Assembly (NCBI RefSeq): GCF_021191635.1
Contig: NZ_JAIWPR010000002.1
Span: 62,001-126,000, forward strand
Length of the DNA stretch: 64,000 nt
Origin: Alterluteimonas quercicellularis
GTDB lineage: Bacteria; Pseudomonadota; Gammaproteobacteria; Xanthomonadales; Xanthomonadaceae
Reading direction: 5' to 3'
The notes beneath the pieces were generated by a model. It was not told the origin of the DNA and ran no database searches. It was given only the letters and a program-made list of their open reading frames with translations. Shown piece after piece: positions 53,728-60,532 of this stretch. Position 1 is the stretch's first letter, and each line of letters opens with the position of its first letter. A program made the position numbers and the translations under genes.

Positions 53728-54210
53728 TCAGATGGACTGGTTTTCGATCCGCACCAGCTGCCAGCAAGGGCGCTTGGCGAAGTGGAAGAACTGCTGGTCG
53801 CTGGTGTCGGGCGTGCGGATCAGGACCGTCATGCCGCCGTCCAGTTCGTCGGAGACCAGCATCTCGCGGCCCTGCGCCTGCAGCCCGGCCGGATCGGGCA
53901 TGACCGGCCACTCGACTTCGCGCAGCGGGATGCGGGTCTCGACGCGGCGCGGCTCCGGACCGGTCTCGACGTCGTAGGCGCCGCTGATCAGCGGATCGGC
54001 CACGGAGCGTTCCTGGAACGCGATCTCGCGGCCGAAGCGGGCCAGGAAGGCCTCGAAGTCCTCCTCCGGGCAGGCCGGCCCGGCAGCGGCCGGCGAGGGC
54101 GCCGGTGCGGCCCCGGCGGCGGGCGGCGACGTAGGGGCTTCGGGCCGGCAGGCGCTCAGCAGGGTGCCGAGTGCGGTGGCCAGCAGGGCGGGGGCGAATC
54201 GGTACGACAA
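53728..54210 (-). CDS. Lipoprotein, candidate immunity protein
   Basis: A TTG start at 54210 with GGAG upstream gives a 160-residue lipoprotein (APALLATALGTLLSACRPEA). The domain begins CPEEDFEAFLARFGREIAFQ and continues RIPLREVEWPVMPDPAGLQA, ending FAKRPCWQLVRIENQSI. It lies 89 bases past the tail protein at 54300-55043 and nine bases before the next lipoprotein gene. Immunity is inferred from context only. ATG at 54273 is a less likely start because it precedes the signal with unrelated residues. Confidence 0.65.
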   Translation of the reverse strand: MSYRFAPALLATALGTLLSACRPEAPTSPPAAGAAPAPSPAAAGPACPEEDFEAFLARFGREIAFQERSVADPLISGAYDVETGPEPRRVETRIPLREVEWPVMPDPAGLQAQGREMLVSDELDGGMTVLIRTPDTSDQQFFHFAKRPCWQLVRIENQSI

Positions 54211-54299
54211 GGCAATCTCCGGTAGGTGGGTGGCGCGGTCGCGGCGTGCCTTCGCCGCGATCTCGGGCCGCATCCCGACACGATCGGCCGCGTGCAGGG

Positions 54300-55043
54300 T
54301 CAGCGCGCGGGTCCGTCCCGCAGGGGGGCGTCCTGCCGCGGCGCGTCCGGCTCCGCGGCATCGAGCGGGGTCGGCGCCGCACCCTGCGCGGACGCTGCCG
54401 CCCAGGCCAGCGCGAGCGGCGAGCCCGCGAGGTTGGCGAGCGCCGCCAGCAGCGCCAGCGCATCGCCGCGCCTGGCGGCCTCCATCAACGCACCGAGGAA
54501 CGCGCCTTCGCCGCCGGCCTGTGCCAGCGCGTCGGCCGGCGTGGCGGATGCCTGCGATGCGGGGCCGAGCCCCAGCGCGGCCCCGCCCCCGGCATTCGCG
54601 CGGGTGGCCTGCTCGAACACCTGCAGCGCCTGCTCGACGCTGCGGCCGAGCGGGCCGTCGAGCCGCAACCCGCCGGCCAGCGCGCCGGCCTGCCCGGGTG
54701 GCTGCAGGCCGGCCTGCCATTGCCTCAGCAGGTCCGCGAGTGCCTGCGGCGCGGGCAGCCCCGCCTGCGGGTCTCGCAGGCCCTGGAGCGCCTGCGCACC
54801 GGGAACGGAACCGCCGCCTCCGGCCGCGGCGACCAGAACGGAGAGCTGCTTGAGCGCACGTTCGCGCAGCGCGCCGTCGCGGAAGGCTTCCGCTGCCTCG
54901 CCTGCCGATCCGGCCGGCGCCCCCAGCCCGCCCTGCTGCATGCGGCGGACGAAGTCCAGCGGATCCCGGCCGAAGTCCGGCGCGGTCGCCTGCGATCCGC
55001 CGTGATCGGCGGCGGGTGGTGATTCGGGACGTCGATTTTCCAC
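54300..55043 (-). CDS. Tail-module protein without recognisable catalytic domain
   Basis: A GTG start with AGGAG upstream gives a 247-residue, Gly/Ala/Gln-rich protein with no signal peptide. Its second half contains FLGALMEAARRGDALALLAA followed by AGSPLALAW at residues ~179-215. This is the same module that ends the three hydrolases upstream (LMxAAxRGD ... SPxxxxW). Unlike them it lacks peptidoglycan-binding repeats and a lysozyme-like head, and the final Gln-rich stretch is replaced by a Pro/Asp-rich end. It may be an effector with a novel head, or an accessory of the others. Confidence 0.7.
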   Translation of the reverse strand: MENRRPESPPAADHGGSQATAPDFGRDPLDFVRRMQQGGLGAPAGSAGEAAEAFRDGALRERALKQLSVLVAAAGGGGSVPGAQALQGLRDPQAGLPAPQALADLLRQWQAGLQPPGQAGALAGGLRLDGPLGRSVEQALQVFEQATRANAGGGAALGLGPASQASATPADALAQAGGEGAFLGALMEAARRGDALALLAALANLAGSPLALAWAAASAQGAAPTPLDAAEPDAPRQDAPLRDGPAR

Positions 55044-55214
55044 TGTGTGGCTCCTGGGGACCGGATCGCCATGGCGTCGTTCGGCGCCGCCTCCGATGAG
55101 GATGGCCGGATCGCGAACCTCCGCGATCCATTTGCGTGCATCCGCCGAGCGATGGTTCCGAGCGGACGGTCTGCGGCAAGGAATGCGGGCGTCGGGAGAA
55201 CGCCCGCGCCGGGA

Positions 55215-56342
55215 TCATCGGGCGAGGCCCTCCTGCGCCTGCTGCTGCACCTGTGCATCGGACTGGCGCGAGGGCTGCACCTGGCATTGGTCGCCGCCCT
55301 GCTGCAGCCATTCGCGGCCCTGCGGCGAAGCGGCGAAGTCGGTCATCGCCGCCCGCATGGCGGCCACGTCGCCGCGCTTGGCCGCATCCATCAGCGCGTC
55401 CAGGCCGTCGCGTCCGGTGGCGGCGCCGGACTGCCGGGCGCCGGCGTCCTGCTGGCGATCTTCCTGCTGGGCGCGTTCCAGCGCCTTGTGCGTCTCCGGG
55501 CCGACGACGCCGTCGACTTCCAGGTTGCGGGATTGCTGGAACGCGCGAACGGCATGATCGGTGTTGCGGCCGAAGTCTCCGTCCGTTTCGAGCGGCTTGC
55601 CGTCGGCTCCGTTGAAACCGAGACGGCGAAGATCGGTCTGCAGGCTTTTCACCGCTTCGCCGCGATCCTCCATCTGCAGCACGTCGCCGGCCTGCGGATT
55701 GCGTCCAGACCTTCCGGCGGCCTGGCTCGGAAGCCGACCTTCGGCCAGCTCGACCAGATCGGCCTTTTCGGCCAACGCGCGCTGGCGCAGCGAATCCCAG
55801 AGTTCCGGCGAACTCCTGAAGAGCCGTTCGGTATTCGCATGCTTGTAGTCCTGGATCGCCTCCACGATCTCCCTGTCGGACAGGCGGGCCAGGTCGTAAT
55901 CCTCGCCGAATTTCGCCCGAAGGCCGTTCTGGAAGATGCCAGGCGTCAGGTCACGGTACTGGACTGAGGTGCTCCACAGCGCGTCCTGCACCGCCGGACC
56001 GCGATCGCTCAGGTCGAGGCCGCCCTGGTTGAGGGTCCTGACCTGTACGTCGTAATGCGTATTCTTGATGAATTCGTGCTGTGCGCCCGCGAACTGCGGG
56101 TCGGTGTTCGCCAGCTCCCGCCATTTCGCGTTGAATTCGTCGCTCGTCGGGGTCAATCCCCGGAACTGCGCGCCGTAGGGCGATTGATCCAGGAATTCCT
56201 GCAAGGTTCCCATTCGGGACGACAGCTGATACGTGCCGTAGGAAGCGCCACCGTGGTCGCCTCTGCCCGTCGAAATCGTGCCTGCCCCGCGCCCGCCGGT
56301 CTCGTAGCGCGCCGAGGTCATACCGAGATGCCATCCTTCCAT
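55215..56342 (-). CDS. Lysozyme-like effector candidate with PG-binding domain
   Basis: This 375-residue protein lacks a signal peptide. An AAGGAG site precedes the ATG. The N-terminal ~200 residues begin TSARYETGGRGAGTIS, continue GGASYGTYQLSSRMGTLQEF, and match phage-tail/lysozyme-like hydrolases; Glu14 is a plausible catalytic acid. A PG_binding_1 repeat follows (~224-291, GKPLETDGDFGRNTDHAV). The last ~60 residues are the shared tail (LMDAAKRGDVAAMRAAM, SPQGREWLQQG) ending in Gln-rich QVQQQAQEGLAR. The LprI-type lysozyme inhibitor gene lies 57 bases upstream, which strongly suggests a toxin-immunity pair. The enzyme class is inferred, not shown. Confidence 0.75.
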   Translation of the reverse strand: MEGWHLGMTSARYETGGRGAGTISTGRGDHGGASYGTYQLSSRMGTLQEFLDQSPYGAQFRGLTPTSDEFNAKWRELANTDPQFAGAQHEFIKNTHYDVQVRTLNQGGLDLSDRGPAVQDALWSTSVQYRDLTPGIFQNGLRAKFGEDYDLARLSDREIVEAIQDYKHANTERLFRSSPELWDSLRQRALAEKADLVELAEGRLPSQAAGRSGRNPQAGDVLQMEDRGEAVKSLQTDLRRLGFNGADGKPLETDGDFGRNTDHAVRAFQQSRNLEVDGVVGPETHKALERAQQEDRQQDAGARQSGAATGRDGLDALMDAAKRGDVAAMRAAMTDFAASPQGREWLQQGGDQCQVQPSRQSDAQVQQQAQEGLAR

Positions 56343-56399
56343 TTCGCTTGCTCCTTCTGGTCGGTGCGGTGGTTGCCGCGCTTTCGTTGCGTGGCCGTT

Positions 56400-57089
56400 T
56401 CAGCGCTGCTCGAGCACCAGCGCGCGGTTCGCGGTCGCGTTCACTTCGCAATTGCCGGCTTCGAGAATCTGTCCCTGGCCCGGTCGCTCGCCAGGACTGC
56501 AGGCGGTATCGCGCTCCTTGATCCATCGGCGCTGCTCGTCGCGCAGAGCGTCGCGCCCGGACGGGGCCGTCCGGTCCATGAGCGCCTTGTATGCTGCATT
56601 GAGACGATCGTCCTGGAACCCGTACTCCTCATCGATGCAGTCCTGCATCGAGGGAGTGACGCCGCCCGACGCGTCCAGGCAGGACTTGAAAGAAGGGCGT
56701 AAGTCGCCGGAGCCGATGTCGACCAAGCCCGAGGAGGCGGTATCGGTGGCGGCTTCTTCCTGGATTGCCCGGTCGCCCGTTGGGCCTGCTCCGGCGCGAG
56801 GTGTTTCCTGGCTCGTCGCCTCCGCCGGGGCGAGTGCTTCCCTGGATGCCGTCGTCTCGTCGGCAGGCGACTCCTGCGATGCCGCGATGGTGTCTGTCGA
56901 CGCGGTTGGCTGGCAGCCAGCAAGTGCTCCGAGGATCAGAAACGCCGCCATTCCCTTGAAGGGGATCGCGATCGAAAAGCGGCGCATCCTTTCTGCGTCG
57001 CGGTTCGGCACACCGCTGCGGTGCACCAGAGGCGATTCGGCGACCGGCTCGATTTCGGAAATCCGTTGCATCCTCTTGTCCCTTCCCAT
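56400..57089 (-). CDS. LprI-type lysozyme-inhibitor lipoprotein
   Basis: This 229-residue protein starts at 57089 behind an excellent GAGGAGG ribosome site. A long n-region of ~45 residues precedes the hydrophobic signal and lipobox (AAFLILGALAGC, Cys at ~58). After a Ser/Ala/Glu-rich linker comes the PF07007/LprI-like domain: FKSCLDASGGVTPSMQDCID, DRLNAAYKALMDRT, then ALRDEQRRWIKERDTACS with four conserved cysteines. Proteins with this domain inhibit lysozyme in other bacteria. Its position next to the lysozyme-like protein suggests the cognate immunity. A shorter start at 56987 lacks a ribosome site. Confidence 0.85.
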   Translation of the reverse strand: MGRDKRMQRISEIEPVAESPLVHRSGVPNRDAERMRRFSIAIPFKGMAAFLILGALAGCQPTASTDTIAASQESPADETTASREALAPAEATSQETPRAGAGPTGDRAIQEEAATDTASSGLVDIGSGDLRPSFKSCLDASGGVTPSMQDCIDEEYGFQDDRLNAAYKALMDRTAPSGRDALRDEQRRWIKERDTACSPGERPGQGQILEAGNCEVNATANRALVLEQR

Positions 57090-57120
57090 CGCGTTTCCTC
57101 CTCTGTGTCAGCGGCCGCCG

Positions 57121-57951
57121 TCATGGCGTCCATGGATACGAACCCCGCGCGGGGTCGAAGGCGACCGCGCGGGTGCCGAGCAGCGTATCGCCGCGCCGGC
57201 GCGTCACCTTCAGCGGGTACATCCCCGCCACCGGCGCGCCGCTGCGGTCCACTTCCAGGGTGTTGAACTCGCCGGGGGCGTCGCGGCTCGCGCGGGGGAT
57301 GCGCGAGACCTCCCGGAACGCGCCGTCCTCGGCGATGCGCAATGCGTATGCGCTCGATTCGGCGCCCTGCCACGCGTCGCCGGCGATCGACAGCCAGCCG
57401 TAGCGTCCCGGGCCCACTTCGATCGCCGCGTCGTGCCGGCAGCCGCAGTCGCCGGCCCGGCCGGTGCCGATCGCCGGGCTCGCAGCGAGCGGAGTCCAGG
57501 TGCCGTCGTCGCTCGCCTGCGCCGCGAACAGGCCCTGCAGGCCCGGCTCGTCCTGGGCGTAGCGCCCGGCTTCGGGATCGCTGTAGGTCAGCACGTAGAC
57601 CTCCGGCCCCCGTTCGCCGGGCAGCACCTGGGGCGTGGCGACGCGCATGCAGTAGTCCCGCGGTCCCGTCGCCCCATCGAAGGTGTGGCGCCAGCAGGCG
57701 CGCGAGGCGTCGAAGCTGTCCTCGCCGTAGGCGCTGCGCAGCATGGCGTCGACGACGGCGCGCACCTGGGCGGGCGAAGGCGCACGGTCCGCGGGCTGGA
57801 CCGGCGGGGCGAGCGGATCCGGCGGACCGAGGAGATGCGCCGATGCGTTCGCGGTGTCGTCGGACGCAGGGTCGCAGCCGGCCAGCCCGCCCAGCGCGAG
57901 CAGGCAGGCGAGCGGCGACGTCGATCGGTCGGAGCGCGAGGAGGCGGGCAT
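57121..57951 (-). CDS. Lipoprotein, paralogue of 59542-60417
   Basis: This 276-residue lipoprotein (signal LACLLALGGLAGCDPAS) has a domain largely identical in order and wording to the one encoded at 59542-60417. Examples are SFDASRACWRHTFD, VYVLTYSDPEAG, GLQGLFAAQA, AGDCGC, VGPGRYGWLS, VSRIPRA and VAGMYPLKVTR. It has several conserved cysteines. Neither copy matches a family I recognise. Tandem copies beside each hydrolase gene fit diversified immunity proteins. It lies 31 bases upstream of the LprI gene. Confidence 0.75.
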   Translation of the reverse strand: MPASSRSDRSTSPLACLLALGGLAGCDPASDDTANASAHLLGPPDPLAPPVQPADRAPSPAQVRAVVDAMLRSAYGEDSFDASRACWRHTFDGATGPRDYCMRVATPQVLPGERGPEVYVLTYSDPEAGRYAQDEPGLQGLFAAQASDDGTWTPLAASPAIGTGRAGDCGCRHDAAIEVGPGRYGWLSIAGDAWQGAESSAYALRIAEDGAFREVSRIPRASRDAPGEFNTLEVDRSGAPVAGMYPLKVTRRRGDTLLGTRAVAFDPARGSYPWTP

Positions 57952-58026
57952 CGTGTGCGTTCTTCGGTCCTGTCCGGCGCGCCGCGCCGGGGATGGGAAA
58001 AGGGGGCGTTCCGGGCCGGGGGCGCG

Positions 58027-59490
58027 TCAGCGCGCCAGGCCTTCCTGCGCCTGCTGCTGGATCTCGGCCTGCCGTTCCGGCTGCGGCTGGCAACGGGCTT
58101 CGCCCTGCTGCAGCCAGGCCTGGCCCTGCGGCGAGGCGGCGAAGCCGCTCACCGCCGAGCGCATGGCGGCCACATCGCCGCGCTTGGCGGCTTCCAGCAT
58201 GGCCTCCAGGCCGCTGCGGTCCGATGCTTCGGCGGCAGGCTGACGCGCGCCGGCGTCCTGCTGCCGGGTCTCCTGCTGGGCGCGCTCCAGCGCCTTGCGC
58301 GTGTCGGGGCCGACCACGCCGTCGGCCTCCAGCCCGTTCGCGCGCTGGAAGGCCTCCACGGCGTGTTCCGTGCGTGCGCCGAAGCGGCCGTCGGTCTCCA
58401 GCGGCCTGCCCTCCGCATCGCGGACGCCGAGCCGGTTGAGCGTCTCCTGCAGGGCGCGCACCGAGTCGTTGCGGTCGCCCTCGCGCAGCGCGGCCGGGGC
58501 ACCGTCCTCGCGCGCGCTGCCGTGGGGCGCCGCGTCGGCCGCCGCGGTCCGGCCCGCGGCGAGCTGTTCGATCCGCTGCAGGGTCTCGCGGCCGGCGGCG
58601 CCGTCCACCTGCAGGCCCTGGTCGCGCTGGAACTGCTCCACCGCGTGCCTGGTGTTGGCGCCGAACGACGCGTCGGCGACGAGCGGTTGGCCCTCGCGGC
58701 CGGTGTAGCCGAGCTGCGCCAGCCGGCCCTGCAGCTCGCGCACCGCGTCGCCGCGCTCGTCGAGGCTCAGCTGGCCGTCGGCCATCGGATCGCGCGGCGC
58801 GGCGTCGCGCCCGCCCTGGCCGCGGGTCAGCGTGCCGCTCGGCAGGCCGCGCTCGGCCTCCTCGGCGAACCCGGCGTAGCGGTCCATCTGCCGGCCCATC
58901 GCGGCGTAGGACTCCGCCACGGTCCTGCTGCCGTCGCCGTACAGGGAACCGTTGCCGCTGATGACCCGATCGCTCAGCACGCTGTCGATGCGGGCATCGG
59001 GGCGGTCGCGCAGGGCCTGCAGGAACCTGGGGCCGTCGCCTTCGCCGAGGTTGTGCATGGCGTAGACGTTGGCGGCCACGTCCTGGCCGCCGTAGCGCGA
59101 GGCGCGCTCGATGTTCTCGCGGGTGAACTCGGCCAGCATCGCCGCCTGCAGCCGCGTGTCCTGGCGCAGTTCCGGCGCATTGGCCTGCTGCCGGGTCATC
59201 TCCGCGGCGTTCTCGACGCCGTACTTCTCGCCGTGGCGGTTGATCATGTCCTGCCAGGTGGCGTTGAGGAACTGCCCGTAGCCGTAGGCGGACGAGATCG
59301 CCATCGTGCCGTCGAACTGGCGCACGGTGTTGTTCTCGGGGTTGGTGACCGCGACCGGCCGCGCCTGCGGGTTGAAGCCCGACTCGAAGCCGGCGATCTT
59401 CGCCATCACGCCCACATCCACGCCGGCCGTGCGCGCCGCCTCTTCCAGTTCGGGCCGCGCCGCCGCCCATCGATCGTCGATTCTTGCCAT
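58027..59490 (-). CDS. Lytic-transglycosylase-like effector candidate
   Basis: This 487-residue protein lacks a signal peptide. The head (~1-230) reads MAKIAGFESGFNPQARPVAV, with Glu36-Ser as in the SLT/GH23 motif, then SSAYGYGQFLNATWQDMINR and VAANVYAMHNLGEG. This is the order of soluble lytic transglycosylases. Two PG_binding_1 repeats follow (~240-307 and ~337-403). The C-terminal ~65 residues are the shared tail (LEAMLEAAKRGDVAAMRSAV, SPQGQAWLQQGEAR, Gln-rich end). It stands between the paralogous lipoprotein genes. It should cut glycan strands, but only after delivery to a periplasm. Confidence 0.82.
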   Translation of the reverse strand: MARIDDRWAAARPELEEAARTAGVDVGVMAKIAGFESGFNPQARPVAVTNPENNTVRQFDGTMAISSAYGYGQFLNATWQDMINRHGEKYGVENAAEMTRQQANAPELRQDTRLQAAMLAEFTRENIERASRYGGQDVAANVYAMHNLGEGDGPRFLQALRDRPDARIDSVLSDRVISGNGSLYGDGSRTVAESYAAMGRQMDRYAGFAEEAERGLPSGTLTRGQGGRDAAPRDPMADGQLSLDERGDAVRELQGRLAQLGYTGREGQPLVADASFGANTRHAVEQFQRDQGLQVDGAAGRETLQRIEQLAAGRTAAADAAPHGSAREDGAPAALREGDRNDSVRALQETLNRLGVRDAEGRPLETDGRFGARTEHAVEAFQRANGLEADGVVGPDTRKALERAQQETRQQDAGARQPAAEASDRSGLEAMLEAAKRGDVAAMRSAVSGFAASPQGQAWLQQGEARCQPQPERQAEIQQQAQEGLAR

Positions 59491-59541
59491 GCCGTGTGCT
59501 CCTGAGGATTCGTCTGTGGTCGGTCCGTGCGTGCGGCGCCG

Positions 59542-60417
59542 TCAGGGCGTCCAGGCATAGACGCCCCGGGCGGGGTCGAAGGCCACCTCGCGGGTGTCGA
59601 CGACGGTCTGGTCGCGCTGGCGCGTCACCCGCAGCGGATACATGCCGGCCACCGGCGTGCCGTCGCGATCCACTTCCAGGACGTTGGTCTCGCCGGGCGC
59701 GCTCTCGGTGGCGCGGGGGATGCGCGAGACATTGCGAAACGCGCCGTCGAGCGGCACCTGCAGCGCGTACAGGCTCGATTCGACGCCCTGCCAGACGCCG
59801 CCGGCGACCGAGAGCCAGCCGTAGCGGCCGGGACCGACCTGGATCAATTCGCTGTCCTGGCAGCCGCAGTCGCCGGCCTGGCCCATGTCGATGGCGGGGC
59901 TGGAGGCCAGCGTCGTCCACGTGCCGTCGGCGCCGGCCTGCGCCGCGAACAGTCCCTGCAGGCCGGGATCGACCAGCGAGTAGAACCCCGCCTCGGGATC
60001 GCTGTAGGTCAGCACGTAGACCTGCGGTCCCTGTTCGCCGGCGACCACCTGCGGTTCGGCGACGCGCATGCAGTAGTCCTGCGGCTCCGCGCCCGCGTCG
60101 AAGGTGTGGCGCCAGCATGCGCGCGAGGCGTCGAAGCTGTCGGCGCCGTAGGCCGACCGCAGCAGGCCGTCGACGATGGACTGCACCTGCGCCGGTTCCA
60201 GGCGGGTGGCTTGGGGCGGCGTCGCGGTGGGCGCCTGGGCCGCAGCGGCGTCGGGCGCCTCGACGGCAGGCACGGGAGCGGCCCCGGCCTCGGGGGGCGA
60301 GGGCCGGCAGGCGGACAGGAGCGCCAGCGCCAGGGCGCCGGCCAGCGCCGGGACCCCGGTGGGGCGGCGCGGGCGGTGCGGCCGTGCGGGCCGGGCGTCG
60401 CTGTGCGGATGAGTCAT
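59542..60417 (-). CDS. Lipoprotein, paralogue of 57121-57951
   Basis: This 291-residue lipoprotein has a long basic n-region (TRPARPHRPRRPTGVP-like) before the signal and lipobox (ALALALLSACRPS). The domain starts VQSIVDGLLRSAYGADSFDA and follows the neighbour's paralogue block by block, ending VAFDPARGVYAWTP. GAGGA lies upstream of the ATG at 60417. It is 51 bases upstream of the transglycosylase-like gene, so it is the likely immunity partner. Confidence 0.75.
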   Translation of the reverse strand: MTHPHSDARPARPHRPRRPTGVPALAGALALALLSACRPSPPEAGAAPVPAVEAPDAAAAQAPTATPPQATRLEPAQVQSIVDGLLRSAYGADSFDASRACWRHTFDAGAEPQDYCMRVAEPQVVAGEQGPQVYVLTYSDPEAGFYSLVDPGLQGLFAAQAGADGTWTTLASSPAIDMGQAGDCGCQDSELIQVGPGRYGWLSVAGGVWQGVESSLYALQVPLDGAFRNVSRIPRATESAPGETNVLEVDRDGTPVAGMYPLRVTRQRDQTVVDTREVAFDPARGVYAWTP

Positions 60418-60532
60418 TGCATCGTTCCTCGTGTTGCCCGGCGAAAGCGGCCGGTCGGGGATGGGGCGGGGAAGAGGACGGTCGCGGTCCGGCGCGACCG
60501 TTGCGGCTCCGGACAAGCGCGCCGGGTGCGGT

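Noticed and set aside
56452-59505. A 1017-codon open frame on the plus strand
   Set aside because: It is antisense to three genes with clear motifs, lacks any family pattern, and is explained by high GC keeping stop codons rare.
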